From assembly GCA_950097015.1 (NCBI GenBank), contig CATNEN010000038.1, positions 14,254,001 through 14,318,000 on the forward strand: a DNA stretch of 64,000 nucleotides. The letters run 5' to 3'. This stretch comes from Macrostomum hystrix. Its lineage: Eukaryota > Platyhelminthes > Macrostomidae. The notes beneath the pieces are model-generated. The model was not told the origin of the DNA. It searched no databases and saw only the letters and a program-made list of their open reading frames with translations. A program made the position numbers and the translations under genes. Below, piece after piece: positions 10,481-23,800 of this stretch. The first letter of the stretch is position 1. Each line of letters begins with the position of its first letter.

Positions 10481-11339
10481 TTGGCTGTATAGTTAAAATG
10501 GCAGCATTCAGCAGCATTTCTTATGTTGTCTGTGTTAGTCTGTCGTTCAGTTAGTTGTTAAGTAAGTTCCTGTGGTTCGAATCCTGTATCATATAGACAT
10601 GTCAGTTAGCAAAAGTTCTCCATATTTACACGGTGTCATATAAATAGATACTTTCTAGTTTCTATTCAACCTGGCACAAATCGAAGATAAGGGAAGAGCG
10701 CTAGCTTTTGCAAAGTTTATTTATCAAAATTCCATCGGTGTATTTCTGCACAATGTCTTTCGTATCGAATTTCGCTTAGGAATTTTGTTGTCAACCACTT
10801 GGGCCGTGCTTTTTTGCGCCCGAAGAAAACAGCGCCCATTGTAGCAAATAAATATGGCCCCCAAAAATACCTTAAAACCTTGTTTTCAATGGACACGTGC
10901 GCCTGTTTTAAACAAATTTAAAACAAACAGGTATTTTTTTAGATTAATCCAAATTTGCAAAAAGTTGTCCAAATGTGGGCACACGGTGTGCCAGCTTATA
11001 TCGTCGAACAGTTTGAAAGAAGCGTGATATTAAAAAAAGCAAAAATTTGTCAAAGAGTGCACATTTTTTGTTTTGTTTTGTTTACTATTTCTCTAACTAT
11101 AGCATATTCGATTTGGATACAGTTTGCTAAGAAAAAGTCGGGATGAATATTGCAATATTAGCTCGAGGTTGCTCTGCAGTTAGTTTACGTAAATTTTAGC
11201 CCCATCATCCAGCATCCAGCAGTCACTAAAATGTAGCTAACTTTTTGCTGTCCCAATCAAACTTGGAGGTGGAAAACTCCTTGACGTGCATTTTAGAAAC
11301 ATTGACAACTTCAAAATATAACTTTTAAATTCTAGATTA
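10481..11339. other. Spacer, no gene recognised
   Basis: AT-rich. A perfect tRNA B-box-like ggttcgaatcc occurs at about 10575, but the flanks do not form a T-stem and there is no A box at the right distance. No exon is supported. Confidence 0.4.
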
Positions 11340-11515
11340 AATTGATGAGATATTTGAATAACGGGACATTTGATGAATGGGATATTAAAAATGGGATATT
11401 TGAAGAATGGGATTTTTGAAGGACGGGATATTTGAAGGACGGGGTATTTGAAGAATAGGATATTTAAAAAAGAGGATATTTGAAGAATGGGATATTTTAA
11501 GGATGGGATATTTTA
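11340..11515. repeat. Degenerate 16-17 bp array (gggatatttgaagaat)
   Basis: About ten diverged copies of tttgaagaatgggata and tttgaaggacgggata, clearly related to the 9.9 kb and 13.2 kb arrays. Confidence 0.75.
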
Positions 11516-11732
11516 ATGAGGGGATCTTTTATGGCTAGAATACATTTTAGAATGGACATAAAAAATCTTAAGTTAAAACACGTTGAACAAGTTGAACATC
11601 GTACTCATCGCTATTCGATGTCACCGATGCTTGTATCCTGTCAGAAAATATTCCCATCTCGCAGAGGATGCTGTGTAGTATTTCACACGGCTGAAACTAA
11701 CTGTGACATCAGTGAAGCCGGCGCTTTCCTAG

Positions 11733-11889
11733 AAATTTCTCATTGTCTTTCGTCTGAAAGATGAAGACAAGAAGAGGGACAAGAGAGATAAGCGCAGCTT
11801 CAAGCGGTTGCCATGCGGTTGCTATGGCCGGTTCTCTGGCTCGTGTTCCCAACAAATCCGACAGGTCCGCAAGAATCGGCATCCTAGAG
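11733..11889 (+). other. Exon-like segment, basic and Cys-containing, unknown
   Basis: Between an acceptor-like ggcgctttcctag and donor AGAG|gtaatt lies a 157-nt open frame: KFLIVFRLKDEDKKRDKRDK, then RSFKRLPCGCYGRFSGSCSQ, then QIRQVRKNRHPR. The composition (Lys/Arg pairs, four cysteines) looks like coding sequence more than background, but I recognise no family and find no neighbouring exons. Competing open frames overlap it (11516-11764 and 11761-11967, plus). Confidence 0.3.
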
Positions 11890-12179
11890 GTAATTATATT
11901 CCTTCTCCCTATCTTCGAGTGTCGGAAATTTAGGGAAAACTTCTCTCGGCTGGTCCCAGTAGGGTGACCGCAGTTCCCACGCCGACAGCAGAAGACAAGT
12001 TGACAGAGGGGTTCTCGCCGCTGCTGATAAAGCTCAGCTTGCTGGGGCCAGGCCTTGTTATTCGTTTTGCTTTTCTTGTTGCTAAGCTGGACAAGTAAAA
12101 TGGCAACTATGCGAGCTGCCGGCTAACGATAGCAGGTTAGAAAGTTGATTAACTCAACCATAAAAAACATTACAAAAAA

Positions 12180-12525
12180 TAATACGATCTGAAGGATGGG
12201 ATAATCGGAAGTATGGGACAATCTTTAGGATGGGATAAATTGAAGGATGAGATAATCTTACGGACAGGATAGAATAGGATCGGGTAGGATAGGATAGGAT
12301 CGGATAGGATCGGATAGGATAGGATAGGATCGGATAGGATAGGATCGGATAGGATAGGATAGGATAGGATAGGATAGGATAGGATAGGATCGGATAGGAT
12401 AGGATAGGATCGGATAGGATAGGATAGGATCGGATAGGATAGGATAGGATCGGATAGGATAGGATAGGATAGGATCGGATAGGATAGGATAGGATTGGAT
12501 AGGATAGAATAGGATAGAGATAGTG
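12180..12525. repeat. 5-bp (aggat)n tandem tract with cggat variants
   Basis: From about 12250 the sequence is a run of roughly 55 pentamers of aggat, interrupted by cggat every two to four units. The 12185-12255 flank carries copies of gaaggatgggataat, so the pentamer tract may have grown from the same ancestral unit. Confidence 0.93.
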
Positions 12526-13170
12526 GAATAGAATAGTGATCTATATGCTGGGATAATTTCAAGAACGGAATACTTTAAGCAAGGGATATTTCAAGCAGTG
12601 AAAATTTAATGGATGGGATATTTAAAGGATGGGATATAAAAAAATGGGATTATCCTATGTTAAAGGGAAAAGAGGAATGAATCACAGAAATTTTAGCTTA
12701 ACTTTTTGAGCGATCTGATGGTCGCCGATGTTGCCCGCTATAATATGTTTTTCTTGGACAAAGCAGGCCAGGCGAAATAGTAATTCACTTTTATTTCCTT
12801 CCTAAGACACCTCACACTAATGAACCGAGTCGGTGTTAAAAAAAACTCACAAGAAAACATAAAATATCCCACCCAGGACAGAGAGACAATTCCACAAGTA
12901 TTGACCAAGCGGCAGGAAATGACATACTGATTTATCTTATTTACCTAACCCGAACCGGCCGGGATTCTGGTTGCCAACCAGCCACCATTGCGGTGCTTGT
13001 TTGCATCCGCGATGCTCTTCTGCTCTCTAATCCTCCTAACCTCCGTATCGCTCCTTATTTTTAATTACCGGATTCCCGGATTCCGTTCTCTGCAACAGAG
13101 AAAATCTGACTATTTGTTGGATTAAATTAAACCTAAGCGAAGGGATTGTAAAACTAAGGAATATGGATAA
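12526..13170. other. Spacer with scattered gggatat units
   Basis: The first 130 bp hold isolated ggatgggatatttaaa copies; the rest is unique sequence without a supported gene. Confidence 0.4.
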
Positions 13171-14395
13171 TCTGAGCTGGAAAAAAACATTTTGCAGGAT
13201 TATCGGAAATATGTGATGGGATTCCTGAAGGAATGGATTTTTAAGGATTAGATAGCTGAAATATAGTATATCTGAACTATGGTATTTCTGAAGGATGGGA
13301 TATCTGAAGGATGGGATTTTTTAAAGATGGGATTGCTGAAGGAATGGATTTTTAAGGATTAGATAGCTGAAATATAGTATATCTGAACTATGGTATTTCT
13401 GAAGGATGGGATATCTGAAGGATGGGATTTTTTAAAGATGGGATTGCTGAAGGATGTAATTTCTGAAGGAAGGGATTTCGGAAGGATGGGTTATCTGAAG
13501 GATTAGATATCTGAAGGATTGGATTTATGAAGGATGGGATATCTGAAGGATGGGATATCTGAAGGATTGGATATCTGAAGGATGGGATATCTGAAGGATT
13601 GGATTTATGAAGGATGGGATATCTGAAGAATGGGATATCTGAAGGATTGGATTTATGAAGGATGAGATATCTGAAGGATGGGATATCTGAAGGATGGGAT
13701 ATCTGAAGGATGGGATATCTGAAGGATTGGATTTATGAAGGATGGGATATCTGAAGTATGGGATATCTGAAGGATGGGATATCTGAAGGATGGGATATCT
13801 GAGGGATGGGATAATCGAAGGATGGGTTATCTGAAGGATTGGATTTATGAAGGATGGGATATCTGAAGAATGGGATATCTGAAGGATTGGATTTATGAAG
13901 GATGGGATATCTGAAGGATGGGATATCTGAGGGATGGGATTTATGAAGGATGAGATATCTGAAGGATGGGATATCTGAAGGATGGGATACCTGAAGTATG
14001 GGATATCTGAAGGATGGGATTTCTGAAGGATGGGATAATCTGAAGAATGGGTTATCTGAAGGATTGGATTTATGAAGGATGGGATATCTGAAGGATGGGA
14101 TATCTGAAGTATGGGATATCTGAAGGATGGGATATCTGAAGGATGGGATATCTGAAGGATGGGATATCTGAAGGATGGGATATCTGAAGGATGGGATATC
14201 TGAAGGATGGGATATCTGAAGGATGGGATATCTGAAGGATGGGATATCTGAAGGATGGGATATCTGAAGGATGGGATATCTGAAGGATGGGATATCTGAA
14301 GGATGGGATATCTGAAGGATGGGATATCTGAAGGATGGGATATCTGAAGGATTGGATTCATGAACGATGGGATTCCTGAAGGATGGGATTCAGTC
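13171..14395. repeat. 16-bp tandem array (ctgaaggatgggatat)
   Basis: About 70 copies of the 16-mer ctgaaggatgggatat, homogeneous at the right (14090-14350) and increasingly diverged to the left. A block of about 112 bp around 13218-13330 is duplicated at 13330-13442. The 278-codon minus frame over it is an artefact. Confidence 0.95.
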
Positions 14396-17300
14396 AGATC
14401 GTTTTAGCATATTTCGTGAATAAAATTATTTGAATAAAAGAACTTAATATTGTATTAAGGATTTCTGTTATATGCGACAGAAAAAATTATTTCAAGGTAC
14501 TTCGATATTACCGAGCCGAATTGAATGAAAAAACTGCTGCGCAGATTAAGACCTCGAGAATCGTGCCCAGTTGCAAAAAAGGTGATAGTCGCGGGTCTGC
14601 CCACAGTTACTGTCAGACAGCGCAGGAGAAGTCAAGGGTGGATTTAACATCGACTGCCGCGATTGTAGCAATTGTGCACAGATTTGAAATCCCTGATACT
14701 GGGTCCTCCGTCATCCAACGCCTGCCTAACTCGACCGTGAAAGCTCATTAATTCCCGACAAATTCTCATTATAATCCCTGTGCACGAGCTAGCAAAGTGT
14801 CTAGGGAAGGGGATTTTTTTTCCCGCAATGATTGTGCCATAGTTTCTGGTGGGGGTGGGTGCTAAGTGATATCACTTTCGCAACATCGGAAGTCAAGATT
14901 GCATACATTTAAGTGTGCTGGTGGGATAGGAAAATCATAGGAAATCATAGAGATTTCTCCTGTCAACGCTCCCACCAGGGGGAGGTTTGGGAAAAAGTTA
15001 AGAGATGCATAATTCGAGTCTTGCTGGGGAAGTCAAGGCCCCTGTAACAAGCGTTGTAAATGTGTCATTAGTTTTTGGTGGCCGGCAAGATGATTGGAAG
15101 CAGAAAGCCACTTGCTTGCTTGCTTTCTGCTGTCTTGAAAACGCGAGCTACTAGGGGGGAAATATATAATGGGGAGTATCGGAGAGGTCAGAAATAACAA
15201 GGTGGTGCGTGTGTGTGCAGTCATAACAGCATATGACAGCGATTCAGCGGAATTCAGAGGAAGATATCCCCTCCAAATGATGGGGCAAGAGCGATGGAGG
15301 GATGCAAGGGACAGGCCGCGCCTTGCTTTAACTTTGGGAATCTTGTTACGCAGCGCGGGCTCCAGTTTTAATCATGATTTATCCCCAAATCCGACGCCTG
15401 CTGAAAAAGTGTCGGCGTATGGTTTCAGCTTCATCATCAACCATTTGCGGACCACCAGCAGTGGGGATCTCCATGCATCCCTGATGCGTCTTTCCGGAAG
15501 AAGATCGCGCCAAAAATCCCTTTCTTAATATTATAATAATAATGACCACGGAGAGGAAATAGGGTAAATCTAAAAGGGAAAAATGAAGCGTGGACCTTAC
15601 AGGCCGCATGAAGGCTTGATGAAGCTGTTTGATTCGACAGGGTCGTGTTGGATGCAGCATCTGCCAGCAGCCGCCGATGCCATCAAAGATTCTGTAAAGA
15701 ACGCACGCCGTCTTGATTGGCAATATAGCGAAAAAAATGTTCGGCCCCCACAAATCTAAGGATCTTTTCTGAAGGAAGGGGATTTCTAGTCAACGCAATC
15801 AAGACAGAGAGGGGTAGATAGAGAGGGGAAGTACTAGCGCGTGTGTTTTCGCTTCACACCCGGCATCAGGTGCCATAGGGTCTTGTGATTTCCTAATCTG
15901 GGAAAACATCAGACACTGCCGCTTAGTTCATCGGATATCAAAAAATATATAAATGCATCAGCAGCAGCAGCAGCAGCAGCGGTCACTGAGGGGGGCATTA
16001 GTGCTGAAGATTTTTTCCTCCTTGTTGTTTTTCGAGTCCCGATGGTTTGGGGAGGCTCACATCTTCTGTTGTAACGGCTAGTCTTAATGAGGTCTCCTAT
16101 ATCCTTCCAGTCCACAGACTGTCCGTTCCGCTCCTGCAGGGAAACTATGCCTGGCAGAAAATAATAAGGATGGTTGGAGATTTGCTGGAAGACGGGATTT
16201 AAAAGAAGACACGGATTATTTTCTTTACGGGAGAAATGTGTTTCATCATCAGCCGGGAGTCATAAATGCTCGGTCGTTCCCAAATCCAACCAGCGACCAA
16301 AACTGTTTTAATATCCCACTCCCAATATATTACTCTCCCGCGTGGCTTGTGAACAGTGGACGCGACTTTTTTATTGGGATTTGGAACTGAAGCGATGGAG
16401 CAACCTGTTGCGGAATTATCCTCATCTTGCCTAGCACAAGGATGTCTCTCCCCACCGACTTCTAATAATTAAGACTTCGCCTTCATAGCTGTGTCTGTTG
16501 GCTGGCAGAAAAATCACTAATTTGAATGCCTTCTGGCATTGAAAGTCTTTTCTGAGAAATTCCCTGCGAGTGTTAGTGAGGTCCCCGGGCAAAGAGCATA
16601 AAATCTAGACAGCAATTGGAAGCATTTATCATAATATCCCTTGCCCTGCCCACTGAGCTTACCGAACCGCGGGACAGGGACAAACTTCAATTGGGTCGGC
16701 GGTCGTAAAAATTCGGCCCTAAAAACTCCCCGCCCCCCGGATTGGGATGAGAAGCGGAGGATGGATAGGAATTAGGGAGAAAGAGTTTTTGGGATCTTTA
16801 GAAGGGGAGCAAGTGTGCGAGTATAGATTGCCCCCCTCTCGGACGGGGATTTTGGCCAAAAGATTTTTGGCCAGCCGGTTGGGGAGGGAGTAGTAGAAGA
16901 AGAATGAATTTCTAAGAAACGCCCCCCAGCCAGCTCCCGCTGCAGCCAGATGGCCTCGCAAAAAGCGACACCGACGCGCGAAGGTCCTCGAGCTTTAACA
17001 GATCCTGACAACCCTGAGCACCGCGCTGAGCTTCCACAGCTAAAAGATGTCAGAAAACGTGAGCCAGCATGAAGTGGCTCCACGCCATGCGGTTGAAGCG
17101 AGAAGATGAAAATAAATAGAGTGGCGCGTGAATGGCGGGAGAGCCCACTAAAAACAATTAGCATGAGAGGCTGGTTCCTAATCCGGTGGGCCCATATCGA
17201 CTCTACTCCCCATGCGTTCTGGTTGAGCATGGATGGGCATGACATGAGTCGTCTCTGGCAGGCCGGGGCATCGTGTCATTCTCCATCCCATCCTCCTTCA

Positions 17301-17825
17301 TCCCAGTGGCTCCGCCTCGCCTCTCGCCGCTCTCGGCTACCGCACTGCACGTCCAAAATTACTCCCAAGAGGTTGGCCAGTGCCGGGGAATTAATCCCCA
17401 GCGCCAAAGCTATCCGGATCGCGGCCTCATCAGTCATCCTGGGGCAGCTGGGGTGGCGTCTGAGACGCTATGCTCAAGTCCCTGACCCCTGCGACACCAC
17501 CAGACGTGAAGGGGAGCAAAGATGAACCAGAAAGAAGAAGAAGAGGAGGCGTTGGAGTGGCTTCAATCACAAATCTCCCCGGCAGGAGTTAATCCCATGC
17601 AGCAGCAGCAGTTCCAGATGGGAAATCACTGCTCGAGTGTAGCAGTTTGAAGTGGGATAGTTTTTGAGTCCTCGGGCGGGGCTGTGTTTGTTCAATTATT
17701 CTGAGCAAACAATCCTAGCAACCGGGGCTGTTCATCTGGCTTTTTTGTTGATATCGTTTCTTTTGCTCCAAACTAATCAACTGACTGCGAATGCATACAC
17801 CGCCCGCCACCCGATCTCCTCCACC
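14396..17825. other. Upstream region of the basonuclin gene
   Basis: About 3.4 kb of mostly unique, partly GC-rich DNA (notably 16600-17650) before the basonuclin ATG. Several open frames of 60-157 codons occur on both strands, none recognisable. A (cag)n tract at about 15961-15979 and a smaller one at 17598 are microsatellites. This is the likely place for the promoter and 5' noncoding exons, but no core promoter motif is convincing. Confidence 0.4.
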
Positions 17826-20800
17826 ATGCAGAGCCTGAGATGCGCCTCGGCTGGCTGCGGCTGCGACTGCTTCAGCCCGGAAGGTCGACAGCCCAGGCAG
17901 TGCGAAAATTGTCCGCACGGCTGGATCTATCACGGTAAGAATAGTCAGATATTGACGAGTTTTTAGCGTCAGATACTGACGAGTTTTAAGTGTCAGATAT
18001 TTACGAGTTTTTAAGTGTCAGATATTGACGAGTTTTAAGTGTCAGATATTGACGAGTTTTAAGTGTCAGATACTGACGAGTTTTTAGCGTCAGATACTGA
18101 CGAGTTTTAAGTGTCAGATATTTACGAGTTTTTAAGTGTCAGATATTGACGAGTTTTAAGTGTCAGATATTGACGAGTTTTAAGTGTCAGATATTGACGA
18201 GTTTTAAGTGTCAGATATTGACGAGTTTTAAGTGTCAGATATTGACGAGTTTTAAGTGTCAGATATTGACGAGTTTGAAGTGTCAGATACTGACGAGTTT
18301 TTAGCGTCAGATACTGACGAGTTTTAAGTGTCAGATATTTACGAGTTTTTAAGTGTCAGATATTGACGAGTTTTAAGTGTCAGATATTGACGAGTTTTAA
18401 GTGTCAGATATTGACGAGTTTTAAGTGTCAGATATTGACGAGTTTTAAGTGTCAGATATTGACGAGTTTTAAGTGTCAGATATTGACGAGTTTGAAGTGT
18501 CAGATACTGACGAGTTTTAAGTGTCAGATACTGACGAGTTTTAAGTGTCAGATATTGACGAGTTTTAAGTGTCAGATATTGACGAGTTTTAAGTGTCAGA
18601 TATTGACGAGTTTTAAGTGTCAGATACTGACGAGTTTTAAGTGTCAGATATTGACGAGTTTTAAGTGTCAGATATTGACGAGTTTTAAGTGTCAGATACT
18701 GACGAGTTTTAAGTGTCAGATACTGACGAGTTTTAAGTGTCAGATATTGACGAGTTTTAAGTGTCAGATACTGACGAGTTTGAAGTGTCAGATATTGACG
18801 AGTTTGAAGTGTCAGATACTGACGAGTTTTAAGTGTCAGATATTGACGAGTTTTAAGTGTCAGATATTGACGAGTTTTAAGTGTCAGATACTGACGAGTT
18901 TTAAGTGTCAGATACTGACGAGTTTTAAGTGTCAGATATTGACGAGTTTTAAGTGTCAGATACTGACGAGTTTTAAGTGTCAGATATTGACGAGTTTTTA
19001 AGTGTCAGATATTGACGAGTTTTTTAGTGTCAGATATTGACGAGTTTTAAGTGTCAGATATTGACGAGGTTTAAGTGTCAGATACTGACGAGTTTTAAGT
19101 GTCAGATATTGACGAGTTTTAAGTGTCAGATACTGACGAGTTTTAAGTGTCAGATATTGACGAGTTTTAAGTGTCAGATATTGACAAGTTTTAAGTGTCA
19201 GATATTGACGAGTTTTAAGTGTCAGATATTGACAAGTTTTAAGTGTCAGATATTGACAAGTTTGGTGTCAGATCACTTGGTGACACAAGACTCGCCGCCA
19301 GGGAGGAGGCAACTCACACAGGTGTGTACATTTGCCCTGACTTTCTCATCGTCAGGCTGTGTACACTTCACTGAAATGTACGACAAGTGCCCAAGCCTTG
19401 TTGCATTCTGTTACAAATAATCTTAAAAACAAAAAACTCATTGCGCTTCGACGCACTCGCAGACAAAATAGAAATTTGAAAATTTGAAACGACAAGATGG
19501 CTTTGGATTCCAAGATCTGTTAGAGCGATGAAAATTCATATTTAGCAAACACACGCACACAGGCAGGCAGATCTGAAAATCTGAAAAGCATTCCAGGAAA
19601 GCCGCAAAAGCTCGAGCCGTTTGTCTCCCCCAAAAATTTTGCTTCCTGTCCTCAGTCGCTAAGAGCCGCCAATTCAGCTTCGGATTCAGGCAGGAAAAAT
19701 CCGCTCTTTTGACAGCAAAACCACAGCTGTCAACTCTTTAGAGCTTAAAAAAAAGAAATATTTTAAGCAGTGGCAGCCCTCAATCTGTTGGGACTTGTTG
19801 AGGTCCTGAGGACTTCTGTTCCGATGGAATTCCCCACACACTGACTGGCCCCAGACGAGCCAACAAGTGATGTCCGCAAGGAACAGTCGGTCATCAGGCG
19901 TGTTTGATCCGTCAACTTTGATACCCTCGCGGGACCGTCGTTGAAGAGGCGTCCAGGGCATCACAAGATGCGAATTCGGAACTGCTTTTGGCTGCGGCTG
20001 CGGCGGCCGTCACAATGTCCTTCCGGCGCCATGGGCTCCGCCTATGCAGCATTTCCAAAATCAGTAACGGTCAAGTAGACCCCGCCCCACCTCCGCCTCC
20101 CCCAATCCCCTAGACACAGTGGTGTGGGCACCGCAATTAAAAAACAAGACCGCCGCAACAATGGCTTAGCCAGCAACAGCAGCAGTAGCAGCAGCAGCAG
20201 CACTCCAGCTGAGATAGTTATCTACCTGATGCGTCAGGGACAAGGCCACGGACAGAACATGACACCGCCCTGTCACAAATCCCAGACTCGCTCTTTTTCT
20301 AAGCTTCTTTTAGCCTCCCCTCCGGGGCCACTGCTTCTTCTCCGCCTTGTTTTCTGGTCCCTGCCAACCCAATAAGCCGGGCCAGAATGTCACTGAGGTG
20401 GCAACCGAGGCGCAGAAAATGGTAGGTGGTTCCCGGCCCCAACAAGAAGCTTTCGGGCAAGTCACCAAAGCGAACACCGCCAACCCCCCCCCCGCCTATT
20501 GCCTGCGCCTTGATCCCGCGCTGTCAAAAAAGCAGCAGCAGCAGCAGCAACTAGACGTCGTTACGAGACAGTTTTGTGAGGCCTGGCGCTGAAAGAAGGT
20601 CAGCCCCAGTCTGCACCACAAACCCAGCCGCATTTGTTAATGTCGTTAAGGGCAATTATCTCTCCGCTGGCGCAGCCCGTTGTTCTGTAACAAAAAAAAT
20701 TCGTACACTTTTTCTTAGAAAAGAAAGTAAAAATGTGAAAGAAGATGAAGAGACACGACCACACAAAAAGGGACGATAAATGTTCCAATTTAAATAATCG

Positions 20801-23800
20801 AAATTCAAGGACTCAAAGAAAATTTGGACCATGATAAATGCAGAAAAATTTTTCTCTTGAGCCCATTGGTCATAATAAAAAATAAAGGACAATAATAATA
20901 ACATTATTATTATTATTGCAGGAGGGCTACGAGCTAGTGGCAATGGCAAATCATTTAGTGACAATAGACACGCTAGAGTCTAGGGAAACGCTCTGCCACC
21001 GACCCCCATCCTTTAGGCCAACGAACTAACTAATCGGATAATTAGTTTGAAAAAAAACTGCTTAAAAAGTTGAAGTTCTGTTTCTGTCGTTTCTGGTGGT
21101 CGAATATAATCGTCAGAGCTATGTGGTTGACAACGACCCCCCGCAATGGTCCGGTAAGCTGTTGAAGAAGAAAACACCTAGATAAGAATTGTAGTTCCGA
21201 TTCTCCAGGGACAGTCAAACCGCTCTCTAGTGCCGCTGATTTTTTTGTTGGGCAAGAATCCCTTGGCAAAGGTCCGGCTGGGCCTCTATAACTAACTAGC
21301 TGCATGGCTTGGGGGTTGTGGGGGGGAACGTGCGACCACTGCCTAGCAACCAACACGCGACTATATAGTCCTGTTAGAGACCAGAGAAATATACTGCGAA
21401 AATACAACTAACTGAGCCTTGGCTTCGCTTAGTCCCGACGGAATTAGCTATAATTGTTGGGCAGAAATGAAAAGGGACAAGTGAAAGAGAGTGAGGCAAA
21501 GCAGGTATTCGGTCGCTAAGGCTTGGTTCTGTCCCATTTAAGGCGTGGCTTCGCTGTTGCCTGAAGTTCCATTATTCATTTCTTATACACTCCGCACGCT
21601 GTCGCCTGACCAGTAAATTTTCGACAAGGAGAAGATAGATGCGGTCGTCCTTGGCGATAGAAATCAGTTTTGGTCCCCAAACGGTAGGTGGGGGGAAACT
21701 TTCTTCTATAGGAGATGATACGAGAGCTAAAACTGCTGATCAGTTCTGGCAATCAATCAGAATCAGGTGACCACCGCGGGCCCACTTCATCTCCTTGTCT
21801 GCTTTAAAAAGGCGCAAACGACTGATCTGTCGTTTCTTAAACCACCGGCGATGCTTAGAAAAACATTTCGGACTGTTAGCGGAATGATGGGCCTAATGTT
21901 CCAATGCTTTTGCGCCTTCATGGGGATATTGTTGGTTAGGATTAAGTCTAGATTAGTTTAGATCGAGTTCAGTGTGCCTAACTTTGAATCTGGCGTTTTA
22001 TTGATTGCATCAGATTGGTTGTCTTAACAAGTTGCGGGGGTTTAATGCATGAGTCAGGTGTTAAAATTATTGAGTCGTGTAGGGAAATTAACAGTAGCAA
22101 GACCGCACGCTAGATTACCCCTGGGGAAAGATATTATCAAAAATAACAGCCGATTCCTTGATGAAAATTTGCGAGCAGAAAATACCTCAACGATGCTGAT
22201 GTTTTGTATTTTTGAAAGTCGTTTCTTCGGATAGAGTGGAAAATTTTAGCCCGTATTCTGGATTTTCACGGTGACTGGTTGAATATTTTTTGAGATACGG
22301 AATATGGGTCAAGTGTAGAAATGAATGGGCCAGCAGCAATCCTTCAACCTCCGACCATCCCGCCTGTCAAACCGCCAGTGCTGGACAAGCTACAGAGCAG
22401 CAGTCACGAGTCCGGCTCCTCAGTTGAGCTGGCCCGGCCCAGCCTCGTGTTTGACATCGCCAGCCTCGTCCTGTACGGCGCCCAGGCGGCCCCTGTGCGG
22501 CTGAAAATCCTGCTGGACAGGCTGTTCTCGGCGCTGCAGCACAGCGAGGTCCTGCGCATTCTGCACGCCTTCGGCTGGCAGTACGACGATTACGCAAGGG
22601 GCTACATACTGCAGGTGTGGTCCATGACCTGCCTCACATTTGCATTCCCACCATATTCTAATTCTAAAGATCTATATCCTTCAGATCTATATCCTTCAGA
22701 TCTATATCCTACAGTTCTATATCCAATTAGATCTATATCCTACAGATCTATATCCTACAGAACTAAATCCAATTAGATCTATATCCTATAGATCTATATC
22801 CTACAGAACTAAATCCAATTAGATCTATATCCTACAGATCTATATCCTACAGAACTAAATCCAATTAGATCTATATCCTTCAGATCTATATCCTACAGAA
22901 CTAAATCCAATTAGATCTATATCCTTCAGATCTATATCCTACAGAAATAAATCCACTTAGATCTATATCCTACAGATCTATATCCTACAGAAATAAATCC
23001 AATTAGATCTATATCCTTCAGATCGATATCCTACAGAACTAAATCCAATTAGATCTATATCCTACAGATCTATATCCTACAGAACTAAATCCAATTAGAT
23101 CTATATCCTTCAGATCTATATCCTACAGAACTAAATCCAATTAGATCTATATCCTTCAGATCTATATCCTACAGAACTAAATCCAATTAGATCTATATCC
23201 TTCACATCTATATCCTACAGAACTAAATCCAATTAGATCTATATCCTACAGATCTATATCCTACAGATCTATATCCTACAGAACTAAATCCAATGAGATC
23301 TATATCCTTCAGATCTATATCCTACAGAACTAAATCCAATTAGATCTATATCCTTCAGATCTATATCCTACAGAACTATATCCAATTAGATCTATATACT
23401 ACTGATCTATATCCTACAGTTCTATATCCAATTAGATCTATATCCTACTGATCTATATCCTATAGATCTAAATCCTAACAGATCTGAATCCAAGAGATCT
23501 ATATCCTACAGATCTAGAATCCGATACCAAAAATGTCATTTTATATTTATGATACTAATCCACATGAAATCGCACTCTTTGCAGGACAGTCGTGGTCGAG
23601 TACTCGACGATTGGCAGGTGAGCAGCCGCGACGAGGAGCTGCTGACCATCCAGCAGCTGCTGCGCTTCGGAGAGACCCGCGCCCTGGCACAGGCCATGCT
23701 GGCTCAAGAGGGTCGCCTAAGACAAGAGTCGGCGGCGGCTGCGGCGGGCTTGATGCAAAGTCTGGCCGCCGCAGCCTCAGCTTATATGCAGCAACAGCAG

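Noticed and set aside
9699-10517. 272-codon minus frame over the 17-bp array
   Set aside because: Three 17-mers make 51 bp, which keeps any stop-free phase open; it follows the repeat exactly and has no splice or domain support.
10555-10610. tRNA-like ggttcgaatcc
   Set aside because: The T-stem does not pair and there is no A box at a suitable distance.
13525-14361. 278-codon minus frame over the 16-bp array
   Set aside because: Repeat-driven: 48-bp periodicity without stops, no start or domain evidence.
18363-19420. Plus frames of eight-residue repeats in basonuclin intron 1
   Set aside because: The 24-bp unit keeps one frame open; the region is bounded by clear basonuclin exons and the frame would not splice to them sensibly.
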